Origin: Caprella mutica
Taxonomy: Eukaryota; Arthropoda; Malacostraca; Amphipoda; Caprellidae
DNA: 64,000 nucleotides
Direction: 5' to 3'
NCBI GenBank assembly: GCA_947561585.1
Contig: CANNZV010000858.1
Span: 124,001-188,000 of the forward strand
A program made the position numbers and the translations under genes. Shown in pieces: positions 56,615-64,000 of this stretch (positions are counted from its first letter, which is position 1; every line of letters starts with the position of its first letter). Below the pieces are notes generated by a model that did no database searches, was not told where the DNA came from, and saw only the letters and a list, made by a program, of their open reading frames with translations.

Positions 56615-58198
56615 CACTGCGACCAGAATTATTAGTCCTAAGTGTTTATTGACTATATCTCAAAAACGGGTGCGGTAAATTTACGAAATTTTCACCATAA
56701 GTGTAGAAGAATATGAGACACATTCGTGTCATTATACGAAGGTTAACTCTTTTTAATTTTGAATTTATTTAATATTTCCATTTTTCAGGTGACCAGAATT
56801 ATTAGTCCCGATTTTTTCGTTTCTTTATAAATTTGTTACAAGGATAAATAAACGAATTTTTTAAATAACAAAACTTTTAACATCAAATACCAAATACAAA
56901 TACACTTTGTAAACACAAGAAAGTAGTCAATAGTGAATTTAATATGGCAGAAATCATGATTATTTCCCAATGTGAGATCCTTGGGATTTTATGACTTGAA
57001 ACATTCGTTCAGTGACAGAATCTGTTAGTTTTTTGATAGTAGAAGGATCCACAGCCTTCGCAGCATTCTGTATGGCAGCCCAGAGATCATTTTTTGATGA
57101 ATACTGCTTCCCATTGCTGTAAACACTTCTTTTGATGATGGCCCATAAATTTTCAATGGGATTTAAATCGGATGAGCAGGCAGGCCAGTCCATCAGGGTG
57201 TTATTCTTGAAGCCCAGTGAGTGCAAGAACTCTTTGGTTTTCTTTGCTGCATGCGACGGAGCATTATCTTGCATAAATATGATTTTACGGCGTTGTTCCA
57301 AAGGCAGGTCATCTAACCAGTCTGAAAGAGCAGAATCAATGAACTCACAGTAGCGCTTAGAATCGAGTTTAACACCTTCTTGCACCTTCACAGGACCAAT
57401 GAGTACATCCCCTATAATTCCCGCCCAAAACATCACCCCTCCACCACCTTGCTGACGTCGCAAACGCATTTGGGAAGGGTCATCCCCAAACACCCATCCT
57501 TTGAACCATCCATCAGGGCCATCCAAAGTTGCTCTACATTCGTCAGTGAATAATATAAGCTTTGGAGAGGTTCTCATATATCTCTTGGCCCAATCTAGAC
57601 GCCTCTCTTTGTGTTTTGGGGTGAGAGGAGGAGTTATAGTGGCTTTTTTTTGTTTAGCAAATTTTCCAAGAACTGAATTGCGGGTCGATTTAGACACATC
57701 TGCAACCCCGGAAGCGGAAAAAATGTCCTTGCTTGTTGAACCAGGGTTCTTCTTCAATGTAGCCTTCAGGCGGCGCACATCCCTTTCTGATAGTTTCCTC
57801 AATTTGCCTTTATCCTTGCGTTCTTTACGAATTTTCGGATTTTCCAAAAACCGCTTGATGGTTTTTACATGGCGTCCAATTTGTGCAGCTATTTCAGCTT
57901 GAGGCTTCTTCTTAGCTGTTAACTTGATGATAAGGTTTTTTTCTTGCTCTGAAAGGTCCTTTCCACGCCCCATTTTCAACTAATTAAATAAAAATTATGT
58001 ACTGGACTAATAATTATGGTCACCTGAAAAAAGGAAATATTAAAAAAATTCAAAACAAAGAAGAGTACAACTTTGAAAATTAGTTAGAACGTGTCTCATA
58101 CTCTTCTACACCTATGGTTGAAATTTCGGAAATCTTCCGCAAACGGTTTTAGAGTTATGGGCAAAAAACTCTTTGGACTAATAATTCTGGTCGCAGTG
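56615..58198 (-). mobile_element. Complete Tc1/mariner element with IR/DR ends
   Basis: The element is 1584 bp and flanked by TA on both sides (56613-56614 and 58199-58200). Each end has a roughly 196-bp inverted repeat bounded by two copies of the transposase-binding type sequence. At the left, CACTGCGACCAGAATTATTA lies at 56615 and GGTGACCAGAATTATTAGTC near 56789. At the right, the complements lie at 58175-58198 and 58004-58025. This is the IR/DR layout known from Sleeping Beauty-like elements. The transposase gene between them is open, so the element may be autonomous. Confidence 0.95.
56960..57973 (-). CDS. Tc1/mariner transposase, DD37E type, apparently intact
   Basis: This is a cut-and-paste transposase that would bind the element ends and move it into TA sites in the nucleus. 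The frame gives 337 residues from ATG at 57971-57973 (MGRGKDLSEQEKN) to TAA, the usual length of the family. Two helix-turn-helix regions fall at about residues 7-45 (LSEQEKN to VKTIKRFLEN) and 61-102, with basic residues 47-60 that could act as nuclear signal. The DDE domain has Asp144 (LFTDEC), Asp236 (FMQDNAPSH) and Glu274 (DLNPIENLW). The last two are separated by 37 residues, so it is DD37E rather than the common DD34E or DD34D. GGGGVMFWAG is another family motif. There are no stops or frameshifts. An in-frame TTG two codons upstream is less likely as the start. Confidence 0.95.
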   Translation of the reverse strand: MGRGKDLSEQEKNLIIKLTAKKKPQAEIAAQIGRHVKTIKRFLENPKIRKERKDKGKLRKLSERDVRRLKATLKKNPGSTSKDIFSASGVADVSKSTRNSVLGKFAKQKKATITPPLTPKHKERRLDWAKRYMRTSPKLILFTDECRATLDGPDGWFKGWVFGDDPSQMRLRRQQGGGGVMFWAGIIGDVLIGPVKVQEGVKLDSKRYCEFIDSALSDWLDDLPLEQRRKIIFMQDNAPSHAAKKTKEFLHSLGFKNNTLMDWPACSSDLNPIENLWAIIKRSVYSNGKQYSSKNDLWAAIQNAAKAVDPSTIKKLTDSVTERMFQVIKSQGSHIGK

Positions 58199-58350
58199 TA
58201 TTTTGTTCTCGTGTTCGCAAGTTCTAACATTGTTAGTTCTGGTTGTTAGTTTCTATTGTTAGAGATGAATTATTCGAGACAGTGAGTAGAAATTGTTGTT
58301 AATATAACTCATGTTACCATAGAACTTCTAACTTGTAGTTAGTGTACGCA

Positions 58351-59250
58351 GGGTAAGATCTGAGTTATCGAACAGAGACACATTATCGATCATATAACAT
58401 CTATTTCAACTCGTTAATTACATGATACCTGCAGGTATCATGGATACGAATTACATGTTATCTGCAGGTATCATGGATACGAATTACATGATACCTGCAG
58501 GTATCATGGATACGAATTACATGTTATCGGCAGGTATCATGGATACGAATTACATGTTACCTGCAGGTATCATGGATACGAATTACATGTTATCGGCAGG
58601 TATCATGGATACGAATTACATGTTATCGGCAGGTATCATGGATACGAATTACATGTTATCTGCAGGTATCATGGATACGAATTACATGTTATCTGCAGGT
58701 ATCATGGATACGAATTACATGTTATCTGCAGGTATCATGGATACGAATTACATGATACCTGCAGGTATCATGGATACGAATTACATGTTATCGGCAGGTA
58801 TCATGGATACGAATTACATGTTACCTTCAGGTATCATGGATACGAATTACATGTTACCTGCAGGTATCATGGATACGAATTACATGTTATCGGCAGGTAT
58901 CATGGATACGAATTACATGTTATCGGCAGGTATCATGGATACGAATTACATGTTATCGGCAGGTATCATGGATACGAATTACATGTTATCGGCAGGTATA
59001 ATGGATACGAATTACATGTTATCGGCAGGTATAATGGATACGAATTACATGATATCTGCAGGTATCATGGATACGAATTACATGTTATCTGCAGGTATCA
59101 TGGATACGAATTACACGTTATCTGCAGGTATCATGGATACGAATTACATGTTATCGGCAGGTATCTTGGATATGAATATAATTAACGAGTTAATTTATAT
59201 TTTTTATGTGATCGGAAATATGGAACAATGTGATAACCTGTAATTTACCC
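58351..59250. mobile_element. GGGTAAGTT-family MITE whose core expanded into an array
   Basis: The left end GGGTAAGATCTGAGTTATCG and the arm ATTATCGATCATATAA pair with ATGTGATCGGAAATATGG and TAATTTACCC at the right. AACTCGTTAATTACATGATACC leads in, and AATTAACGAGTTAA leads out. Between these arms lies the 33-bp array, so the whole 900 bp is one MITE with an inflated centre. Confidence 0.85.
58424..59172. repeat. 33-bp minisatellite from the MITE core, about 22 copies
   Basis: The unit has TGCAGGTATCATGGATACGA then ATTACATGTTATC. GATACCTGCAGGTATC is a perfect 16-bp palindrome in the first and some later units, while others read GTTATCGGCAGGTATC. The open frame (AGIMDTNYMLS repeated) reflects the 33-bp period. 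Confidence 0.97.
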
Positions 59251-59253
59251 CGG

Positions 59254-59752
59254 AGCATATCACATGCTGCAAAGTATGCTAACATATCACATGCTGCAAA
59301 GTATGCTAACATATCACATGCTGCAAAGTATGCTAACATATCACATGCTGCAAAGTATGCTACCTTATCACATGCTGCAAAGTATGCTAGCATATCACAT
59401 GCTGCAAAGTATGCTAACATATCACATGCTGCAAAGTATGCTAACATATCACATGCTGCAAAGTATGCTAACATATCACATGCTGCAAAGTATGCTAACA
59501 TATCACATGCTGCAAAGTATGCTAACATATCACATGCTGCAAAGTATGCTAACATATCACATGCTGCAAAGTATGCTAACATATCACATGCTGCAAAGTA
59601 TGCTAACATATCACATGCTGCAAAGTATGCTAACATATCACATGCTGCAAAGTATGCTAACATATCACATGCTGCAAAGTATGCTAACATATCACATGCT
59701 GCAAAGTATGCTAACATATCACATGCTGCAAAGTATGCTAACATATCACATT
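59254..59752. repeat. 27-bp minisatellite, about 18 copies
   Basis: The unit has CACATGCTGCAAAGTATGCT then AACATAT. It is nearly uniform, with one or two variants (ACCTTAT, AGCATAT). It starts four bases after the MITE ends. Confidence 0.97.
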
Positions 59753-59894
59753 TCATGACAATGACTTTTCGTGACTCAGTATATTTTGATGTCACTGCAT
59801 TACAATCTTTTCATTTAAAAATAGACAGGAATTGTTACAATGCATTTTGCTGACGTAAGCAGAAAATCTATTGAAAATGATACGTGAGGCGTGA

Positions 59895-60019
59895 GGTAAG
59901 TTACGAATTATCGGTCAGTTCCTCATCTTCGGTCATGTAAGAGAAAACTGTATAATAATAGTTATTTAATTTTTATATAGCCGAAAATGTGGAACTGACC
60001 GATAATTCATAACTTATCC
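59895..60019. mobile_element. GGGTAAGTT-family MITE
   Basis: GGTAAGTTACGAATTATCGG pairs with CCGATAATTCATAACTTATC. Arms CATCTTCGGTCAT and TAGCCGAAAATGTGG pair. Confidence 0.85.
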
Positions 60020-60066
60020 TACCCCTTTTAGCATATTGGTCACTATAGTGACCATTTAATATTTTA

Positions 60067-60212
60067 CAGGGTAACTACTCAATTACCGTTTGGTCACAGT
60101 TACCGTACAAGGGAGGTAAGTCATTAGGTAATCTGAATGTTGAAAATGTTAACTTGTCATGACGTAACCCTTACGGTAACTGTTAGCAGTCGGTAATTGA
60201 GTCGTTACCCTG
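60067..60212. mobile_element. 146-bp palindromic MITE, CAGGGTAAC ends, TA duplication
   Basis: CAGGGTAACTACTCAATTAC pairs with GTAATTGAGTCGTTACCCTG. Inner AGTTACCGTA and TACGGTAACT also pair. TA is outside both ends. It is a different family from the GGGTAAGTT MITEs. Confidence 0.85.
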
Positions 60213-60317
60213 TATACCTTGTAACATGCCTTTCTTATTAGTTAATCTGATAAAAATAACACACCAATGAAATATTATGTAAAAATATTGACAATAAACG
60301 CTTCATGCAATTATATT

Positions 60318-60942
60318 CTATCTCCCCACCATAATCTCCTATCTCCCCACAATAATCTCCTATCACCCCGCCATAATCTCCTATCACCCCGCCATAATCT
60401 CCTATCTCCCCACAATAATTTCCTACCACCCCACCATAATCTCCTATCACCCCACCATAATCTCCTATCACCCCACCATAATCTCCTATCATCCCACCAT
60501 AATCTCCTATCACCCCACCATAATCTCCTATCATCCCACCATAATTTCCTATCATCCCACCATAATTTCCTATCACCCCACCATAATTTCATATCACCCC
60601 ACCATAAATCACCCCATCATAATCTCCTATCACCCCACCATAACCTCTTATCACCCTACCATAACCTCCTATCACCCCACCATAACCTCCTCTCACCCCA
60701 CCATAATCTCCTCTCATCCCACCATAATCTCCTCTCACCCCACCATAATCTCCTCTCACCCCACCATAATCTCCTCTCACCCCACCATAATCTCCTCTCA
60801 CCCTACCATAATCTCCTCTCACCCTACCATAATCTCCTCTCACCCTACCATAATCTCCTCTCATCCCACCATAATCTCCTATCACCCCACCATAATCTCC
60901 TCTCACCCCACCATAATATCCTATCACCCCACCATATTTTCT
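60318..60942. repeat. 21-bp minisatellite, about 29 copies
   Basis: The unit is CTATCACCCCACCATAATCT plus C. The left half uses CTATC and the right half CTCTC. A few indels (near 60602-60612) interrupt it. Confidence 0.96.
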
Positions 60943-61647
60943 CCTGGGTAGCCGCTGTCATTTCTTATCATTTAATTGATAATATCAATTTTGTTTACGA
61001 AAATAAGATGGCATATATTTTTATCTCTTAATTATTTTCACCTTCTGATTGACACTATCTTAATTAATCACTGCAGGCTGCGTTAACATCTACCTTATAG
61101 ATATGGAGATATCGGTAAATACCCCAGGCATGTGATAATTTCCTTTTAACGTCAGCGATGTGGCCTTTGGTTCCGAATCGCATACCAAGTTAAATTAATT
61201 ATTCGTCCATTTTTAATTTGATAATAAAATCGATCAATATTTGTGTAATTTATTTATATTTTTTTATTTATTAGGTATTTGTACTTATGGTTAGGCGAAT
61301 TAATATGTATCAACAACGGAGTAGCTTTTCTGCATCCAAGAGGTCGTAGGTGACTTTGTTCATGGAGACACTTCTATTTTGGACTGTTTCTTCCAGTTCC
61401 TTGTATTTAATTTCACTGGACGTCATCGATATGACCCTTGGTTCTAAAGTTCTAAACAGACGTTAACCCCCTTCAAATTAATTATTTTACTCCTATAAAA
61501 TAATACTAATTCTTTTAATTTATTGTTTAATATTTCAATTCGCTAATTTTTTTATTTTAATTCGGCAAAATTATTAATTCAATTCGCCAAATTTATGATT
61601 TTAATTTTTTTTAATTATTGTTTTCTAATTTAATATTTCTTTTTCAG
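60943..61647. other. Region upstream of trehalase exon, with a dispersed-repeat copy
   Basis: 61318-61450 is related to 25733-25870 (AGTAGCTTTTCTGCATCCA, GTGACTTTGTTCATGG, TTTCTTCCAGT). TTTCTTTTTCAG ends at 61647 and is a likely acceptor for the exon that carries the start codon. Any upstream untranslated exon was not found. Confidence 0.45.
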
Positions 61648-61840
61648 GTGTGTGGTTGCCAGACACTGCCACATTTTCATCCTACAGTTCCAACACCCAA
61701 ATGATTTTCACAACAACTACCACCTAAAAACTTTTAAACCTTTTTCCAACCTCAAAAGACTCCACATTGGCAGTACAACCATCACAGTCAGACGAATTGT
61801 TTCTACTAAACCCTATTTAGAATTTACTAAGTCTCCAGCT

Positions 61841-61950
61841 ATGACGTTATCCGGGCGATGCTATGGCGGTTTTTTTCTGCCTGCGCTGTTGTTGTCTACC
61901 GTCAGTGCAAGCAGATCAGGAAATGCCGTCCTGCCTCCGCCCTGTGATAG
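61841..61950 (+). CDS. Tre: Trehalase exon with start codon and signal peptide
   Basis: 36 codons plus 2 bases. The transcript exon probably begins at 61648 after TTTTTCAG, with the part before 61841 untranslated. The donor is GATAG before GTAAGA. Confidence 0.82.
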
Positions 61951-62883
61951 GTAAGAAATATAAGACGATATTTTAATAACTAGGGTTGTGACAATAGGCG
62001 TTTAAAATCATAGATTTTGCGAATATCATAGATGAAACGAAGTGAAATGGTATCAAGTATTATGTATCGCTGATTTAGAACGATTTTTAATTCATTCATT
62101 CCATCTATAATATTTCCAGGATCTATGATTTTAAACGCATATTGTCACAACTCTACTAATAACTAAAGGTACGTTTGCATGCAGCGATTATTGTAATCAC
62201 TAATCATCACTCAGCGATTATCGCTCGTTGCAAAACAGCCACATAGGAATAGCATTGAACTACTGTAGTGCTCAGCGATAATCGCTGAATGATCACAACA
62301 ATCGGCGTATGCTTTCACACGGACGTTTTTCTCAAGTCGCAGCCAAGAAAAAGGTGTATGAAAAACGCTACGACTGAAATAACTTATGTTTTGAATATCC
62401 GCTAAGTTTGGGCGCTCTTCCATGCTGCATAGGCCTAAGTAATTGAACAAAGATATCGCTATGTAATTTTATTCTATTTATTTATATATTCCACTTTTTC
62501 GAATATAAAAATGAGCTGATATCTATGATATACGTACAGGTACCATGGATATAATTTTAAAATATCTAGTGATTTTTTCATCGAAAATGTGAAACCGTTT
62601 GAAAAATAAAAAAATAAAACTCTGATATTGATGATGTATGTATTATTTTTTTCTACAATTCATGAATTTATTTAAATTTCCAAGAAGGAAACCAATAACT
62701 TTTAAATATTTTTTCAGTAATATCTACTGTCAGGGAGAACTTTTGAAGACTGTTCAGTTGGCTCATCTTCATCCCGACTCGAAACATTTCGTGGACATGA
62801 CCCTCAAGTTCGCTCCCGAGCAAGTGTACACGAACTTTGAAAAACTAATGGAAGATACGAACAACGACCCTTCGAAAGTACAG
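61841..62883 (+). CDS. Tre: Trehalase, N-terminal part (2 coding exons, 3' partial)
   Basis: Trehalase (GH37) hydrolyses trehalose, the main blood sugar of insects, to two glucoses. Exons 61841-61950 and 62718-62883 join in frame through a split Ser codon (GAT AG / T AAT) and encode 92 residues. The protein opens with a signal-peptide-like stretch (MTLSGRCYGG, then hydrophobic FFLPALLLSTVSA). PPPCDSNIYCQGELLKTVQL and HPDSKHFVDMTLK follow, the conserved start of animal trehalases. ATG 61841 was chosen because it puts the signal peptide at the N-terminus; an in-frame ATG at 61652 would add 63 residues before it. Whether it is the soluble or membrane-bound form depends on the C-terminus, outside the window. 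Exon 2 ends CAG before GTAATG. Confidence 0.9.
61981..62155. mobile_element. 175-bp hAT-like MITE in trehalase intron 1
   Basis: TAGGGTTGTGACAATAGGCG pairs with the right end TATTGTCACAACTCTA, and the inner GTTTAAAATCATAGAT pairs too. The 8-bp flanks TTAATAAC and CTAATAAC match at 7 of 8. It starts 31 bases after the exon 1 donor. Confidence 0.75.
62165..62330. repeat. Imperfect inverted repeat in trehalase intron 1
   Basis: CAGCGATTATCGCTCGTTGC and CTCAGCGATAATCGCTGAAT form an imperfect palindrome, with ATTATTGTAATCACT and TGATCACAACAAT outside. It is probably another short element. Confidence 0.5.
62718..62883 (+). CDS. Tre: Trehalase exon 2 of the visible part
   Basis: The acceptor is TATTTTTTCAG. 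It encodes NIYCQGELLKTVQLAHLHPD, then SKHFVDMTLKFAPEQVYTNF and on to DPSKVQ, 55 codons after the shared Ser. Confidence 0.93.
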
Positions 62884-62889
62884 GTAATG

Positions 62890-63472
62890 ACCCTTCACAT
62901 TATACCCTTTAATGCACACTTGATGGTTGTTTTAACCCTTCACTGTACACTTGATGGTTGTTTTAACCCTTCACTGTACACTTTATGTTTGTTTTAACCC
63001 TTCACTGTACACTTGATGGTTGTTTTAACCCTTCACTGTACACTTGATGGTTGTTTTAACCCTTCACTGTACACTTGATGGTTGTTTTAACCCTTCACTG
63101 TACACTTTATGTTTGTTTTAACCCTTCACTGTACACTTGATGGTTGTTTTAACCCTTCACTGTACACTTGATGGTTGTTTTAACCCTTCACTGTACACTT
63201 GATGGTTGTTTTAACCCTTCACTGTACACTTGATGGTTGTTTTAACCCTTCACTGTACACTTGATGGTTGTTTTAACCCTTCACTGTACACTTGATGGTT
63301 GTTTTAACCCTTCACTGTACACTTGATGGTTGTTTTAACCCTTCACTGTACACTTGATGTTTGTTTTAACCCTTCACTGTACACTTGATGGTTGTTTTAA
63401 CCCTTCACTGTACACTTGATGGTTGTTTTAACCCTTCACTGTACACTTGATGGTTGTTTTAACCCTTCAATG
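62890..63472. repeat. 31-bp minisatellite in trehalase intron 2, about 18 copies
   Basis: The unit has CACTTGATGGTTGTTTTAAC then CCTTCACTGTA. It begins within about ten bases of the exon donor (GTAATGACCCTTCAC). Its reverse complement shares AGTGAAGGGTTAAAACAACC with the 41807-44200 array. Confidence 0.96.
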
Positions 63473-63480
63473 TGGTGGCC

Positions 63481-63672
63481 GGAAATTTCGGTCTCGGAAT
63501 TACAAATGACCTCTCAACATAAATGACCGTTATGTAGTTTGCTGTATCCTCTAGTCTGTTGTACTGCACACTTCATGTTTGTTTAATAATCTGGCAGGGG
63601 GGTTCGGGGGGCGGCACGCCCTACGATACATCTAATTCATAAGATTTATTTATACCTGAGACCGAAATTTCC
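63481..63672. repeat. Inverted repeat enclosing a CTGGCAGG-hairpin repeat copy
   Basis: GGAAATTTCGGTCTC (63481-63495) and its perfect complement (63658-63672) bound a copy of the dispersed family (GTAGTTTGCTGTATCC, TGTACTGCACACTTCATG, CTGGCAGG) at 63533-63640. Confidence 0.7.
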
Positions 63673-63849
63673 GAGTCCAAATTTTCCGCTCGTATATCAT
63701 GTTAAATAATTGTCAAAATTACTGATGTTACGTATCATTTATAACAATTAATGATGTTATCAGCTTTTAATAAATAAACTACACATTTTAGTACTCAAAA
63801 TTTCCACTTTTTCTATTATTGTTCTTTAATAACAACATTATAAACTGAG

Positions 63850-63945
63850 ACCGAGTTTTTCAAGATCGCGTTTTTCAAGACCGCGTTTTTCAAGACCGCG
63901 TTTTTCAAGACCGCGTTTTTCAAGACAGAGTTTTTCAAGACCGAA
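63850..63945. repeat. 15-bp minisatellite, about 6 copies
   Basis: The unit is CAAGACCGCGTTTTT. It follows AACTGAGACCGAG, which resembles the end of the 63481-63672 repeat, so the seed may be that end. Confidence 0.88.
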
Positions 63946-63954
63946 TTTTCATAG

Positions 63955-64000
63955 AATCCTTCAATGTAAACTTGTTAGTTGTTTCAACTCTTCAATGTAA
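63955..64000. repeat. Start of another array cut by the window edge
   Basis: TCCTTCAATGTAAACTTGTT and GTTTCAACTCTTCAATGTAA resemble the complement of the 38-bp units of the 41807-44200 array (AAGAGTTGAAACAACCACTA). Confidence 0.55.

Overview
The window is nuclear DNA of an animal, most likely an insect or other arthropod. It is AT-rich, genes are split by GT-AG introns, and there is a mitochondrial-type acyl-CoA dehydrogenase and the 5' end of a secreted trehalase. Transposons are cut-and-paste eukaryotic types (Tc1, hAT, MULE, PIF-like). I see no bacterial operons, rRNA or tRNA genes. The species cannot be named from the sequence.

Only two host genes can be supported. A complete seven-exon long-chain acyl-CoA dehydrogenase gene (ACADL type, 428 codons) lies at 19362-24438 (+). 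The first two coding exons of a trehalase gene lie at 61841-62883 (+), and that gene runs off the right edge. Transposase genes are an apparently intact Tc1/mariner DD37E transposase (56960-57973, -) and a broken MULE transposase (7222-8129, +).

The rest is mobile elements and minisatellites. Transposons whose ends can be fixed by terminal inverted repeats and target-site duplications (TSDs) are: a 993-bp foldback element (561-1553); a 2.6-kb hAT relic (3014-5640) with a second hAT nested inside (3450-4175); a 6.3-kb MULE (6293-12585, 9-bp TSD); a short hAT-like element (13595-13836); a 2.7-kb element carrying three arrays (15575-18313); a PIF/Harbinger-like element (45269-45967); a foldback MULE (46132-47217, 9-bp TSD); the Tc1 element (56615-58198); and several MITEs. 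One MITE family with ends reading GGGTAAGTT occurs about a dozen times.

About 22 kb, roughly a third of the window, is tandem repeat: some 21 arrays with units of 15 to 51 bp that mostly have unrelated sequences. The most striking pattern is that several arrays grew from recognisable functional or palindromic DNA. These seeds are a 5' splice site (ACADL intron 6), the inside of a MULE terminal repeat (51-bp array), and the palindromic centre of a MITE (33-bp array at 58424-59170). One repeat family recurs 19 kb away in reverse orientation inside trehalase intron 2. The very long open reading frames in these arrays are artefacts of periodicity, not genes.
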